A DNA stretch of 64,000 nucleotides from RH-AL1 sp965249685 (GCA_965249685.1 CBDFMN010000003.1:2666001-2730000), one strand, 5' to 3'. Positions 35,790 through 48,198 are shown, counted from the stretch's first letter. Translations and numbers: made by a program. Notes: generated from the sequence alone by a model not told the origin.

Positions 35790-36722
35790 ATGGGCCTGGC
35801 GTTGATCGGCTCCGGCCAGGGCGGCCAGCACCCCGCCATGTTCGCGCTCCTTTCGGCGGAGCAGGCGGCGCAGCCCGTGTTGCGGGCCGTTTCCGGCCGC
35901 CTCGGCCACGACGTCCGCGACCTCGGCGCGTGGCAGGGCGATCTGCACGACAACCGGACGGCGCAGCTGCTGATCGTGGGGCAGGCGTTAGCCGCGCATG
36001 CGGCGTTGGCAGCCCGCGGCCTGCCGAGCCCGGCCGTGCTGCTCGGCTACAGCGTCGGCGAACTCGCCGCCCACGGCTGCGCGGGATGTTTCACGGTTGA
36101 AGACACGCTCGATCTCGCCCAGGCTCGCGCGGAGGCGATGGACGCCGCCGCCGCTCCGGACGCGGCGCTGGGGATGGTCGGCGTCCTCGGCCTGTCCCGC
36201 GCGGTGGTCGAGGAGTGCGCGCGCGCAAGCGGCGCGGCGCTCGCCATCGTCAACGCCCCCGACCATATGGTGGTGGGCGGACCTGCCGCCGCGCTCGCCC
36301 GCTTCGAGGCGCAGGCCGCCGCGCGCGGAGCGCACCACCTGCGGCGTCTGCCGCTGGCGACCGCGTCGCACACGCCGTTCCTCGAAGCGGCGGGCGCGCG
36401 TTTCGCCGCCGTGCTCGTGCCGGTCCGCTGGCAGCCGGCTCCGATGCCGCTGCTCTCCGGCCTCGACGGCCATGCCGTTCGCGCGGCCGCCGACGCGAAG
36501 GCTGTGCTGGCGGGGCAGCTGCACCGTCCGCTCGATTGGCACCGCTGCCTGCTCGCCGCTGCCGAATACGGCGCCACTGCCTTCCTCGAACTCGGCCCCG
36601 GCCGCAGCCTCGCCACGATGGTGGAGCACACGCTGCCGGGCACGCCGGTCCGCGCCCTGGACGATTTTCGGACGGTCGCCGGCGCTGCCGCCTGGGCCGC
36701 TCGGCACGCCGCGACCGCGTGA
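35790..36722 (+). CDS. mdcH: Malonate decarboxylase epsilon-subunit-like acyltransferase MdcH
   Basis: A 310-residue malonyltransferase of the FabD fold. The nucleophile elbow is GYSVGELAAHG and the His of the catalytic pair lies in LATASHTPFLE. In the malonate decarboxylase complex MdcH loads malonate from malonyl-CoA onto the carrier MdcC. It is tightly packed behind the thioesterase gene and ends four bases from the convergent mdcG. The other mdc genes are absent from the window. Confidence 0.8.
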   Translation: MGLALIGSGQGGQHPAMFALLSAEQAAQPVLRAVSGRLGHDVRDLGAWQGDLHDNRTAQLLIVGQALAAHAALAARGLPSPAVLLGYSVGELAAHGCAGCFTVEDTLDLAQARAEAMDAAAAPDAALGMVGVLGLSRAVVEECARASGAALAIVNAPDHMVVGGPAAALARFEAQAAARGAHHLRRLPLATASHTPFLEAAGARFAAVLVPVRWQPAPMPLLSGLDGHAVRAAADAKAVLAGQLHRPLDWHRCLLAAAEYGATAFLELGPGRSLATMVEHTLPGTPVRALDDFRTVAGAAAWAARHAATA

Positions 36723-36726
36723 TCCG

Positions 36727-37389
36727 TCAGATACCGCGCAGGAACAGCGCTCGCGGCTGCAGCGCCACGGCGTCGGCGCCTTTCACCAGCACTTCGTCGG
36801 TCCCGCTCGCCCACTCCCGCCATTGCACCCCGGCGCCGGTCGGACCCTGCACGAGTTCGCCGTCGAGCCGTCCGGGCGCGGTCTCCTCCAGGCGCGCCAG
36901 ACCGACGAGGAGGGTCGGCACGTCGAGGGCCGGCGTCATCGGCCAGAGCAGGTCGAGGTCGGACGCGGCCGTGATGTAGGGCAGGCCGGTGAGCGCCTGC
37001 CAGGCGAAGCTGCCGAACACGAGGGGGTCGCCGGAAACGGCGCGCCCGAGGGCGGCCAGCGCGTCGAGCGTCGCGTGCCAGGGCTGCGGCGCGACCGCCC
37101 GCACCGCGACCAGGCTGGGCGGCGGCTCGACGCCGGCGATCGCCTCCACTGCGAGGTCGAACGCGATGCGGCGCGTCGGGCAGGCGGGCGGCAGGGCGAG
37201 GGCGGCGGCGACATGGCCGGGGCGGTCGCCTGCCTGACGCCGCCGGGCGACGAGGGGGTGGCCGTGCTCGCCCCAACCGCCCAGCAACGCATCGTCGGGA
37301 AGGCCCCGCTGGCTGGCGACGACGCTCGCCCAGGCGCCCAGGCGCAGGCGGATGAACCAATGGCGCGGCGGCTGCGGGACGGCGGTCAT
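36727..37389 (-). CDS. mdcG: Malonate decarboxylase holo-ACP synthase MdcG
   Basis: A 220-residue nucleotidyltransferase that attaches the phosphoribosyl-dephospho-CoA group to the MdcC carrier. The fold's signature is GSFAWQALTGLPYITAASDL followed by a DLLW acidic site. The ATG at 37389 gives the family's usual length of about 200. It converges on mdcH, which is unusual: they are normally in one operon. Confidence 0.82.
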   Translation of the reverse strand: MTAVPQPPRHWFIRLRLGAWASVVASQRGLPDDALLGGWGEHGHPLVARRRQAGDRPGHVAAALALPPACPTRRIAFDLAVEAIAGVEPPPSLVAVRAVAPQPWHATLDALAALGRAVSGDPLVFGSFAWQALTGLPYITAASDLDLLWPMTPALDVPTLLVGLARLEETAPGRLDGELVQGPTGAGVQWREWASGTDEVLVKGADAVALQPRALFLRGI

Positions 37390-37529
37390 ACGGTGCGCCC
37401 CGCACCGGGCCCGAGACCATCGGCATGGATCGTCGCCCGCGACACCAATGCCGCTGGCCTCCGCCGGTCGGACGTGGGACAGCGCGATCCCGCACCGGCC
37501 CACCGCGGCCAGGAACACCCTACAGTCCG

Positions 37530-38462
37530 ATGCCCGAAGGCCATACCATCCATCGCGCCGCGCGCGACCAGGCGCCGATGCTGGCGGGCCAGGTGCTCGC
37601 CGTCTCCTCGCCCCAGGGCCGGTTCGCCGAGGGGGCGGCACGCCTCGACGGGCGGCGGTGCGATGCCATCGAGGCGCATGGAAAACACCTCCTCTACCGG
37701 TTCGAAGGCGGCGACACGCTGCACATCCACCTCGGGCTCTACGGCAAGATCCACCGCGCCGCCGGGGTTCCGGCCGAGCCGAAGGGTCTCGTGCGGGTGC
37801 GGCTCGCGAGTCCGACCCACACGGTCGACATCAACGGGCCCAACCGCTGCGAGGTGCTGGACGAGCCGGGCGTCGCCCGGCTTCGCGGCCGGCTCGGCCC
37901 CGACGTGCTGCGCGCCGACGCCGATCCGGGGCTCGTCTGGGCGCGTGTCGCGCGGTCCCGCGCGCCGATCGGCCTCCTGCTGATGGACCAGGCGGTGATC
38001 GCGGGCCTCGGCAACATCTACCGGACGGAGGTCCTCTGGCGGCAGCGCATCCACCCGGAGACGCCGGGACGGGCGCTGACGCGGGCGCAGTTCGACGACC
38101 TCTGGGCCGACAGCGCGGCGCTGCTGGCACGCGGCGTCGAACTCAACGCGATCGTGACCATCGACGGCGACGGGCGGAGTGCCGGCCGCTACGGCGGGCG
38201 CTTCAACATCTTCAAAAAGAGCGAATGCCCGCGCTGCGGCGGCCCGATCCACCGGCTGGCCATGGCCGGCCGCGCGGCGTTCTGCTGCGAGACCTGCCAG
38301 GTGAAGGGGGACGCGGCCGAACCCTGCCCGGTCAAGACGAAGCCGACCGTGGCGAAATCCGCGCGGCGCGGCCCGGCCAAGTCCGATTCGAAGTCCGGGC
38401 CGTCCACCTTGCGGAAGCGAGCCGCCGGCGTCAGGGCGGCCGTCGCGGGCAAGCCCGACTAG
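37530..38462 (+). CDS. nei: Fpg/Nei family DNA glycosylase
   Basis: A 310-residue base-excision-repair enzyme. It begins MPEGHTIH, giving the N-terminal Pro/Glu nucleophile pair of endonuclease VIII. The H2TH region is AGLGNIYRTEVLWR. The zinc finger is CPRCGG with CCETC. The C-terminal tail of about 40 residues is Lys/Ala/Ser-rich. The MPEGHTIH start points to the Nei rather than the Fpg subfamily. Confidence 0.9.
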   Translation: MPEGHTIHRAARDQAPMLAGQVLAVSSPQGRFAEGAARLDGRRCDAIEAHGKHLLYRFEGGDTLHIHLGLYGKIHRAAGVPAEPKGLVRVRLASPTHTVDINGPNRCEVLDEPGVARLRGRLGPDVLRADADPGLVWARVARSRAPIGLLLMDQAVIAGLGNIYRTEVLWRQRIHPETPGRALTRAQFDDLWADSAALLARGVELNAIVTIDGDGRSAGRYGGRFNIFKKSECPRCGGPIHRLAMAGRAAFCCETCQVKGDAAEPCPVKTKPTVAKSARRGPAKSDSKSGPSTLRKRAAGVRAAVAGKPD

Positions 38463-38787
38463 GGCCATCGTTTCCACAGCTCCTCAACTGGGCATGGTTC
38501 GCAGCCGGGGTTGCTACCCGTAGGGCGATCGCGCCACTCTCTTTACCGTCTTTGCGAGCGCAGCGAATCCATCCACCGCAGGCCCGTCCGCGGATCGGGG
38601 ATGGGCAGAAGGTCGGGTTCCCGGATCGCCCCGCGGCCCTTGCGAGGACCGGGTCGACCGATCGTCCCGCTCATCCCTGCCCTTGCCATCCCTGCCACAC
38701 CCCGTCACAAAGGCGTTCGCCATCCAGCCGGGCCGCAGCGGCCTTCTTTGCGCGCGGCCCCTCGGCAGGGGCGCGCGGGGACCGATC
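38463..38787. other. Gap upstream of carB
   Basis: About 325 bases with no gene. It holds the carB promoter region (not identifiable by eye) and a dispersed-repeat-like segment near 38545-38660. A GC-rich hairpin (GGGCCGCAGCGGCC) just before the carB start, at 38732-38745, may influence translation or termination. Confidence 0.45.
38545..38660. repeat. REP-like dispersed repeat remnant
   Basis: The segment reads TTTGCGAGCGCAGCGAATCC near one end and GGATCGCCCCGCGGCCCTTG, then CGAGGA, at the other. This is the imperfect inverted structure of the short palindromic repeats common in Rhizobiales genomes, whose translation gives spurious peptides such as CERSESIH. Only one copy occurs here, so dispersal is inferred. 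Confidence 0.5.
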
Positions 38788-42165
<3,378 letters not shown>

Positions 42166-42410
42166 CGCGCAGCCCATATCGAGAAGATGGTTTTGAGAAT
42201 GACACAGGCAAAATCGATCCGGCTCGACCGCGCTGGCGAAGCCAAGTCCGGCAAAGCCGCAGACATTGCCGGGCGCGCGCACGCTGGGTCGGGTGTGAGT
42301 GAGAGCTGGATTAGACCCGACGGCCACGTCGAACGCAACGTCCGTATGGATATCGTGATCTCGGCTTCAAGGAAATCGGACAGAGCGAACTAGCTGGAGA
42401 GTACGTAGTC
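42166..42410. other. Left part of the inserted segment
   Basis: About 245 bases between the carB stop and the AT-rich gene. A frame at 42187-42393 (68 residues) is open but has no recognisable similarity; it may be a decayed gene or leader. Base composition turns AT-richer from about 42330. Confidence 0.45.
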
Positions 42411-42935
42411 GTGCGGGGCGAAAGCAATGACGAAGACCTCGTGAGTACGATCGGGTCGCTCGCTCCGGAATATAGTACGACTTATGCCGAGATCGTCGGT
42501 AACGAAGACGATCTTATCAATATGATCGCGTATTGTCTTTATAAGAAACAAAAACGCGAGTTCATCATCAGAAACAAACTTGCCTTCGGTGATCAGCGTG
42601 TCCGCCACTATCACGATGACCTTAGTGCCGAGAGGATCGATACGCTCCGCGTCGCCGCGAGAGTCCGTCTCCAGATTTATGCGAACTTGATCCAGGAAGC
42701 TGTGCGCGCCGAGGAAAGCGAAGGCATTCGTCAGGGCGTCATCATCAGGGATCTGACGTCGGCTTTTGATACCCACTGCAGAACGATTATCAGCACGGTT
42801 AAAAGCGAGACCGTTTGATGGAAGGCGGTCCTCTACGCGATTGTCGGTGGTTTCGCGTTGGGCCTGATAATCGTTGCCGCAAGTCGCATGGGATTCATGA
42901 ATCCGTTTGAGGCGTTGCCGGCCAAGCTTGGCTAA
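42411..42935 (+). pseudogene. Small tail-anchored protein gene split by an in-frame TGA
   Basis: The first 135 codons (GTG start at 42411) include YAEIVGNEDDLINMIAYCLY followed by KKQKREFI, a pattern I associate with a widespread uncharacterised family of small cytosolic-domain proteins ending in a C-terminal membrane helix. A TGA stands at 42816-42818. The same frame continues directly with WKAVLYAIVGGFALGLIIVA, a membrane helix, and ends at TAA 42933. The gene therefore looks inactivated by one nonsense change, or uses read-through. Base composition is much AT-richer than its neighbours, a sign of transfer. Function unknown. Confidence 0.65.
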
Positions 42936-43000
42936 GCGTCTCATTGGACCGATACATCGTGGGCGGAGCGCTCGGCCTTAGAGGCCGCGCTGAGTTGAAG

Positions 43001-43121
43001 CCTCTTGCATAAGGTGCCCACCTACACCACTCTGGCTGGGGCCGTCGCGGCCTCGCAGGGGATCCGCGCCACCAAGGCGGGCGACCTCGAGGTTCGCGCC
43101 CTCCAGGACTATTTCGCCTGA
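43001..43121 (+). repeat. Right copy of the carB 3'-end direct repeat
   Basis: A 121-base near copy of the end of carB lying 65 bases before greA. It still reads as the last 39 CarB codons with a TGA stop, but a TGA lies in frame just two codons upstream of the homologous part, so it is not an independent gene. It is probably one flank of the insertion at 42166-43000. Confidence 0.93.
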
Positions 43122-43185
43122 TCCCCTCCTGCCGGCGGGGGCCGGGCCGTTTATGTATTAAGCCAAAGGTTGAAGAGATCGGACC

Positions 43186-43656
43186 ATGGACAAAATCCCG
43201 ATGACCCCGGGCGGCTTTGTCGCCCTGGAGGAGGAGTTGAAGAAGCGCCAGCAGGTCGAGCGCCCGCGGATCGTCGAGGCGATCTCCGAAGCGCGCTCCC
43301 ACGGCGACCTTTCGGAGAACGCGGAATACCATTCCGCCAAGGAGGCCCAGAGCCTCAACGAGGGCCGCATCGCCGAGCTCGAGGACAAGCTCTCCCGCGC
43401 GGAAGTCATCGACGTGTCGAAGCTGTCGGGCTCGACGGTCATGTTCGGCGCGACCGTGACCCTCGTCGACGAGGACACGGAAGAAGAGAAGATGTACCAG
43501 ATCGTCGGCGAGGCCGAGGCCGACGTGAAGAGCGGCAAGGTGTCGATCACCTCGCCGACCGCGCGCGCGCTGATCGGCAAGAAGAAGGGCGACACCGTCG
43601 AGGTCAACACGCCCGGTGGCGGCAAGAGCTACGAGATCCTCAAGGTGGCGTTCTAA
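43186..43656 (+). CDS. greA: Transcription elongation factor GreA
   Basis: A 156-residue factor that rescues backtracked RNA polymerase. The N-terminal coiled coil carries the acidic tip (SHGDLSENAEYHSAKEAQ) and the C-terminal FKBP-like domain ends TPGGGKSYEILKVAF. It is complete. Upstream of it lies the carB repeat, so greA probably followed carB directly before the insertion. Confidence 0.97.
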   Translation: MDKIPMTPGGFVALEEELKKRQQVERPRIVEAISEARSHGDLSENAEYHSAKEAQSLNEGRIAELEDKLSRAEVIDVSKLSGSTVMFGATVTLVDEDTEEEKMYQIVGEAEADVKSGKVSITSPTARALIGKKKGDTVEVNTPGGGKSYEILKVAF

Positions 43657-43953
43657 GGCGAGGAGCGGGCGATTCGTGTGTCGGTCGACGCCGCGATGGC
43701 CCACCTGGCGCGGCTCATCGAGGCCGCCTGCAATAGCCGTCGAAGACGCCGCTGTCGGTGAGCTCATCGGTTTGAGCCGACGGACAGGGCGGCAAAATTG
43801 CGTTGCTGGACGATGCCATCGGCCTCGCCGCCGGCCGCACCGCCCCGCACCATGCGTCCCACTGACCTCCGCCGACGCAATCTTCAAAGGATTGGTCGCG
43901 CGGATCGGGTGAGCCCGTCGCGGGCCGGGTGCTCACTGCCTATATGAGCGGCT
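43657..43953. other. Gap after greA with a decayed antitoxin-like remnant
   Basis: About 300 bases. From GTG 43678 one frame reads VSVDAAMAHLARLIEAA, similar to the start of Phd/YefM-type antitoxins. A second frame continues AIAVEDAAVGELIGL, like the IAR..KPVARLVPL core of that family. A third frame reads GGKIALLDDAIGLA. At least two frameshifts would be needed, so if real this is a dead gene. The similarity is weak and judged by eye. Confidence 0.3.
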
Positions 43954-44814
43954 ATGAGCGCACCGACTCCGATCTTCGATCCTCGCCTGCTCCGCCAACG
44001 CCTGCGCCGCGCCGCTCGCGGCACCCCCGCGGACTTCCTCCTGACGCGCGCGGCCGACGACATCGTCGAGCGGCTCGGCACCGTGTCGCGCGTGTTCGAC
44101 GCCGTCGCCGATCTTGGAACGCCGGGGCCTGTCCTGGCGCAGACGCTGGCGTCGCGGTGGCCGCAGGCCCGCGTGCGCCGCGTCGCGCCTACGGCCGACG
44201 CCGCGAGCGACACGGTCGCCGACCTCGAAGCCCTGCCGCTGGCGTCGGAAAGCCTCGACCTCGCCGTCTCCGCCCTCGCCCTGCAGAGCGTCAACGACCT
44301 GCCCGGCACGCTGGTGCAGATCCGCCGCGCCCTGAAGCCGGACGGGCTGTTCCTGGCCGCGCTGCTCGGCGGCCGCACCCTGCACGAGCTGCGCGGCGTC
44401 CTCGCCGAAGCGGAGATGGAGCTGACCGGCGGCGTCAGCCCGCGCGTGGCACCCTTCGCCGACGTGCGCGACATGGGCGGCTTGCTGCAGCGCGCCGGCT
44501 TCGCCCTGCCCGTTGCCGACAGCGACGTGGTCACGGTCCGCTACGCCGACCTCTTCGACCTGATGGCGGACCTGCGGGCGATGGGCGGCGCCAATCCGCT
44601 CGTCGACCGGCTGAAGCGGCCGAGCCCGCGCGCCCTCTTCGCCAAGGCTGCGGCGCTTTACGCGTCGCGCTTCGCCGACCCGGACGGGCGCATCCGCGCG
44701 ACCTTCGAGATCGTCTCGCTGTCCGGCTGGGCGCCGCACGAGAGCCAGCAGAAACCGGCGCGACGCGGCTCGGCGACAGTCAGCCTCAAGGACGTGCTGG
44801 AGCGCAAAGCCTGA
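43954..44814 (+). CDS. NDUFAF5/BioC-like methyltransferase-fold protein
   Basis: A 286-residue protein close to the alphaproteobacterial relatives of NDUFAF5. The N-terminal FDPRLLRQRLRRA is typical of that group, motif I is degenerate (VADLGTPGP), and the post-motif segments SVNDLPGTLVQIRRALKPDG and LFLAALLGGRTLHELR are conserved. Human NDUFAF5 hydroxylates an arginine of complex I; bacterial activity is unknown. It ends 6 bases before the convergent SIMPL gene. Confidence 0.85.
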   Translation: MSAPTPIFDPRLLRQRLRRAARGTPADFLLTRAADDIVERLGTVSRVFDAVADLGTPGPVLAQTLASRWPQARVRRVAPTADAASDTVADLEALPLASESLDLAVSALALQSVNDLPGTLVQIRRALKPDGLFLAALLGGRTLHELRGVLAEAEMELTGGVSPRVAPFADVRDMGGLLQRAGFALPVADSDVVTVRYADLFDLMADLRAMGGANPLVDRLKRPSPRALFAKAAALYASRFADPDGRIRATFEIVSLSGWAPHESQQKPARRGSATVSLKDVLERKA

Positions 44815-44820
44815 GGACGC

Positions 44821-45561
44821 TCACGGTTCGAGGCTCCATGTGACCTCAATCTCGCGGCTCAGGGTCTGCGTGCCGGCTTCGACCGGGATGGCCGGCGCGC
44901 CGCCCACCGTCGCCGTCAGCGCGCGCATCAAGGGCCGGGCTACGATCCCCGCCTGCGGCCGCTCGATCAAGAGGACGCGGCCGAGCTTGGCGCCGACCGC
45001 TCCGGCGGCGAGGCCGGCCTTGCGCTGCGCGTCGCGTACCGCGTCGGCCACGAGCCTGTCCTCCACGGGACCGGGGTTTTCGATGGAGAACGCGATGCCG
45101 TTGAGGTCCGTCGCGCCAGCGGCGACGAGATTTTGCGCCAGCGCCCCGGCCTTGTCGAGCGCGCGAACCCGCACGGAGACCGTGCTGCCGGCGTCGAAGC
45201 CGCGCGGGCGCCGCCCGGTGAAGCGGCCGTTGGTGTCCTGCACATCGTCGAAGACTTGGGCGAGCGTCACCGCTTCCGTGCGGATGTCACGGGCCTCCAC
45301 GCCCTGTGCCTTGGCCGCCTCGAGGATCGCCCGGGCGACCCGCGCCGCCTCTGCCGAGGCTTCCAGCGGCGTGGCCCGCTCCGCCTTCACGCCCAGGCTG
45401 ATCGTGGCGAGGTCGGGCACGACCTCCGCGCTGGCGGTGCCGACGATGGTGATGTGCGGCGTATCGTCGATGGCGTTCAGGTCGTCGTCTTGCTGGGCGT
45501 TGGCTGCGGTCGCAGCGACGATCATCGCGAGGGCCGAAAGGATGCGGAAAACGTTCGCCAT
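44821..45561 (-). CDS. SIMPL (DUF541) domain protein, secreted
   Basis: A 246-residue periplasmic protein with a signal peptide (ALAMIVAATAANA). The SIMPL domain begins ITIVGTASAEVVPDLATISL, followed by the conserved IENPGPVEDRLVADAVRDAQ. The family is of uncertain function; some members affect oxidative stress resistance. It is paralogous to the next gene upstream at 45704-46465. The start is ATG 45561 (GTG 45570 possible). Confidence 0.88.
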   Translation of the reverse strand: MANVFRILSALAMIVAATAANAQQDDDLNAIDDTPHITIVGTASAEVVPDLATISLGVKAERATPLEASAEAARVARAILEAAKAQGVEARDIRTEAVTLAQVFDDVQDTNGRFTGRRPRGFDAGSTVSVRVRALDKAGALAQNLVAAGATDLNGIAFSIENPGPVEDRLVADAVRDAQRKAGLAAGAVGAKLGRVLLIERPQAGIVARPLMRALTATVGGAPAIPVEAGTQTLSREIEVTWSLEP

Positions 45562-45703
45562 GATGCCCACGCCTGAAAGATCGCTGCTCGGGGAGAAGGT
45601 GAAGCGAGGCGTGCCGTAGAGCGCGATCGTGTCGCCAAGATGACGTGTCGGCTCGCGCCACTATTGGGACTGCCCGGGCGCTCTACCGATACCGCGGCAC
45701 GAG

Positions 45704-46465
45704 TCAGTTGCCGGCTCTTTCCAGTTCCCACGTAACGCTGATCGAAGCCGCGATCGTTTCGACGCCCGGTTCGACGGGTATGGCCATCGTCGACACGGTC
45801 TTTCCAGCGACGGCAGGAGGCGACCGCCGCGACGGCAAATCGGCCTCATTGCCGGAGCCGGAGCCGGGATCCTCGCCAATCTGGATGACGCGGCCGAGCT
45901 TGAGCCCGAGCGGGTCTGTGAAGCTTTGCGCTTCGACGAGAGCGTCCCGCATGGCTGCGGACTGGAGCTCCCGCTGCTTCTCCCGTTCCTTGGAATAGAT
46001 AAAACGGATGCCGGTAAAAATGTTGGCTCCCTTCTGAATCATCGCTTGCGCCAACTTGCCCGCTTTCGTGGCGTCGCGGACGCGAATATCGAAACTCTCT
46101 TTTGCCTCATAACCGTGCGGGGAGTGTCTGGTCAGACGGCCGACCTGATCGCGTTCGTCATCGTAGACGACGGTGAGCTGAGTCCCCGTCGTCTTGATGT
46201 CCTTCGGTTCGACGCTCTGCGCCTTCAGTTCGGCGACGAGCGCCGATGCCGTTCTGGCCATCTCGTCCGACGCGATCGAGGCGCTGGCGTTTTCGCTTTT
46301 GACCCCGAGCGAAATGATCGCCTCGTCCGGGACGACGTCGGCGCTGGCGTGGCCCGAGGTCGTGATGTGCGGCACGCTTTGCTTCAGCGATAAAGTCTGG
46401 GCGCAGAGATTGCTCGGTCCGGTGCAAAGCAGCACGAGCAATCCGGCCGACGAAAGTGTCCGCAT
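45704..46465 (-). CDS. SIMPL (DUF541) domain protein, second copy
   Basis: A 253-residue protein with a signal peptide (SSAGLLVLLCTGPSNLCAQ) and a SIMPL domain (ITTSGHASADVVPDEAIISL; REKQRELQSAAMRDALVEAQ). It is less GC-rich than its paralogue at 44821-45561 and differs widely from it, so the duplication is old or the copy was acquired. The ATG at 46465 gives a proper signal peptide. Confidence 0.87.
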   Translation of the reverse strand: MRTLSSAGLLVLLCTGPSNLCAQTLSLKQSVPHITTSGHASADVVPDEAIISLGVKSENASASIASDEMARTASALVAELKAQSVEPKDIKTTGTQLTVVYDDERDQVGRLTRHSPHGYEAKESFDIRVRDATKAGKLAQAMIQKGANIFTGIRFIYSKEREKQRELQSAAMRDALVEAQSFTDPLGLKLGRVIQIGEDPGSGSGNEADLPSRRSPPAVAGKTVSTMAIPVEPGVETIAASISVTWELERAGN

Positions 46466-46553
46466 GCATTCCCCCCTTGGTAGACCGATTACGAACATAA
46501 CTATGGAGCACGGGAGGCCTGGGTATGACCTCAATTCATGCTAATCGGTTCTC

Positions 46554-47765
46554 ATGACATCGCATGTTCAAATTTTGCAGGGCGAGCCAATCAGGACCTT
46601 CTCAGGTTCCGCCAAGCCGTCGCTCCTCGGCCTCTCCCGCGCCGGTCTCGCCGAAGCGCTGGGAAGCATCGGCGTGCCCGAGCGCGAGCGCCGCATGCGC
46701 GTGGCGCAGCTGTGGCACTGGATCTACTTCGGCGGTGCGCAATCCTTCGACACCATGCTCAACGTGTCCAAGGTGTTGCGCGCTACCTTGGCCGAGCACT
46801 ACACGCTCGCGCGGCCGGACGTGGTCAGCGAACAGGTCTCGAAGGACGGCACGCGCAAATGGCTCCTCCGGCTCCAGCCCCACCCGCAGGACCGCACCGC
46901 CGGCGGCCTCGGCTCCGAGGTGGAATGCGTCTACATCCCCGAGCACGACCGCGGCACGCTCTGCGTTTCCAGCCAGGTCGGCTGCACGCTGACCTGTGCC
47001 TTCTGCCATACCGGCACGCAGAAGCTCGTGCGCAACCTGACGGGCGCCGAGATCGTCGCCCAGCTCGTCGTGGCGCGCGACCGCCTGGGTGACTATCCCG
47101 GCCTGACGCCGCCGACCGACGGGCTGATCCCCGGCGAGGGCTCGCGCGCCGTGTCCAACATCGTGTTCATGGGCATGGGCGAGCCGCTCTTTAACCTCGA
47201 GGCGGTGCGCGAGGCCGTGGGTACCATGTCGGACGGCGATGGGTTGTCGCTTTCGCGCCGCCGCATCACCGTCTCGACGGCGGGCGTGGTGCCGCAGATC
47301 GGCCCGCTCGGCCGCGACGCCGGGCCGATGCTGGCGATTTCGCTCCACGCGGTGCGCGACGAACTCCGCGACGTCCTCGTGCCGCTGAACAAGAAATATC
47401 CGCTCGCCGATTTGCTCGCCGCCTGCCGCGCTTATCCCGGCGCGTCGAACGCCCGGCGCATCACCTTCGAATATGTCATGCTAAAGGGCGTCAACGACAC
47501 GCCCGCCGAGGCGCGCGAACTCGTCCGCCTGCTCAAAGGCGTCCCGGCCAAGATCAACCTGATCCCTTTCAACCCTTGGCCGGGCAGCCGCTACGAGTGC
47601 TCGGACTGGGGCACCATCGAGCGGTTTTCGGACATCGTCTTCGCCGCCGGCTACGCCAGTCCGGTGCGCACGCCGCGCGGCCGCGACATCCTCGCGGCCT
47701 GCGGCCAGTTGAAGAGCGAGACGGAGAAGCTGCGCGCCCGCGTCCAACTCGCGGCGGAGGCCTGA
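46554..47765 (+). CDS. rlmN: 23S rRNA (adenine-2503-C2)-methyltransferase RlmN
   Basis: A 403-residue radical SAM enzyme that methylates A2503 of 23S rRNA and A37 of some tRNAs. The iron-sulfur motif is CTLTCAFC and the C-terminal catalytic cysteine lies in DILAACGQL. The N-terminal helical domain ends in QLWHWIYFGGAQSFDTM. It is complete and stands alone. Confidence 0.95.
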   Translation: MTSHVQILQGEPIRTFSGSAKPSLLGLSRAGLAEALGSIGVPERERRMRVAQLWHWIYFGGAQSFDTMLNVSKVLRATLAEHYTLARPDVVSEQVSKDGTRKWLLRLQPHPQDRTAGGLGSEVECVYIPEHDRGTLCVSSQVGCTLTCAFCHTGTQKLVRNLTGAEIVAQLVVARDRLGDYPGLTPPTDGLIPGEGSRAVSNIVFMGMGEPLFNLEAVREAVGTMSDGDGLSLSRRRITVSTAGVVPQIGPLGRDAGPMLAISLHAVRDELRDVLVPLNKKYPLADLLAACRAYPGASNARRITFEYVMLKGVNDTPAEARELVRLLKGVPAKINLIPFNPWPGSRYECSDWGTIERFSDIVFAAGYASPVRTPRGRDILAACGQLKSETEKLRARVQLAAEA

Positions 47766-47811
47766 GGGCTCTCGTGCCTGCGGGCGCCGAACGCCCCTCA
47801 CTCCTCACCCC

Positions 47812-48198
47812 TCACCCTTTACGGGCGATAAGGTCGATCTCGATGGCGCAGCCGCGCGCCAGCGCGGTGACGCCGACGCAGGTCCGCGCCGGCAGGCTGC
47901 CGGGCGGGAAGAGCCGGGCGTAGACGGCGTTCATCCGCTCGTAGTCCTCCTCGAAGCGGGTGAGGAAGACGCGCACGCTGACCATCGCCGCGTCGGCGAA
48001 GCCCGCGCGTTCCATGACTGCGCGCAGGTTGGCGAACACCGTCTCGGTCTGCGCCTCGATCCCGTCCGGCACCGTGCCGTCCGGGCCGATCGGCATCTGC
48101 CCGGTCACGAAGAGCCAGCCGTCCGTCTCTACGGCGTGGCTGTAGGGCGCCACCATGGTCGGGCCGTCGCTGAACGTGTGGTAGATGGGTCTGGGCAT
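47812..48198 (-). CDS. RidA family protein (reactive-intermediate deaminase-like)
   Basis: A 128-residue YjgF/YER057c/UK114 family protein. It has VTGQMPIGPDGTVP and the loop ARTCVGVTALARGCAIEIDL with the conserved arginine that binds 2-imino acids. Canonical RidA hydrolyses enamines/imines from PLP enzymes. It is a member of a diverged RidA subgroup, so the substrate may differ. Confidence 0.88.
   Translation of the reverse strand: MPRPIYHTFSDGPTMVAPYSHAVETDGWLFVTGQMPIGPDGTVPDGIEAQTETVFANLRAVMERAGFADAAMVSVRVFLTRFEEDYERMNAVYARLFPPGSLPARTCVGVTALARGCAIEIDLIARKG

Noticed and set aside
42816..42818. TGA at 42816 as a selenocysteine codon
   Set aside because: No SECIS-like hairpin was recognised after it, and no selenoprotein of this type is known to me. 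A nonsense change or read-through is simpler.
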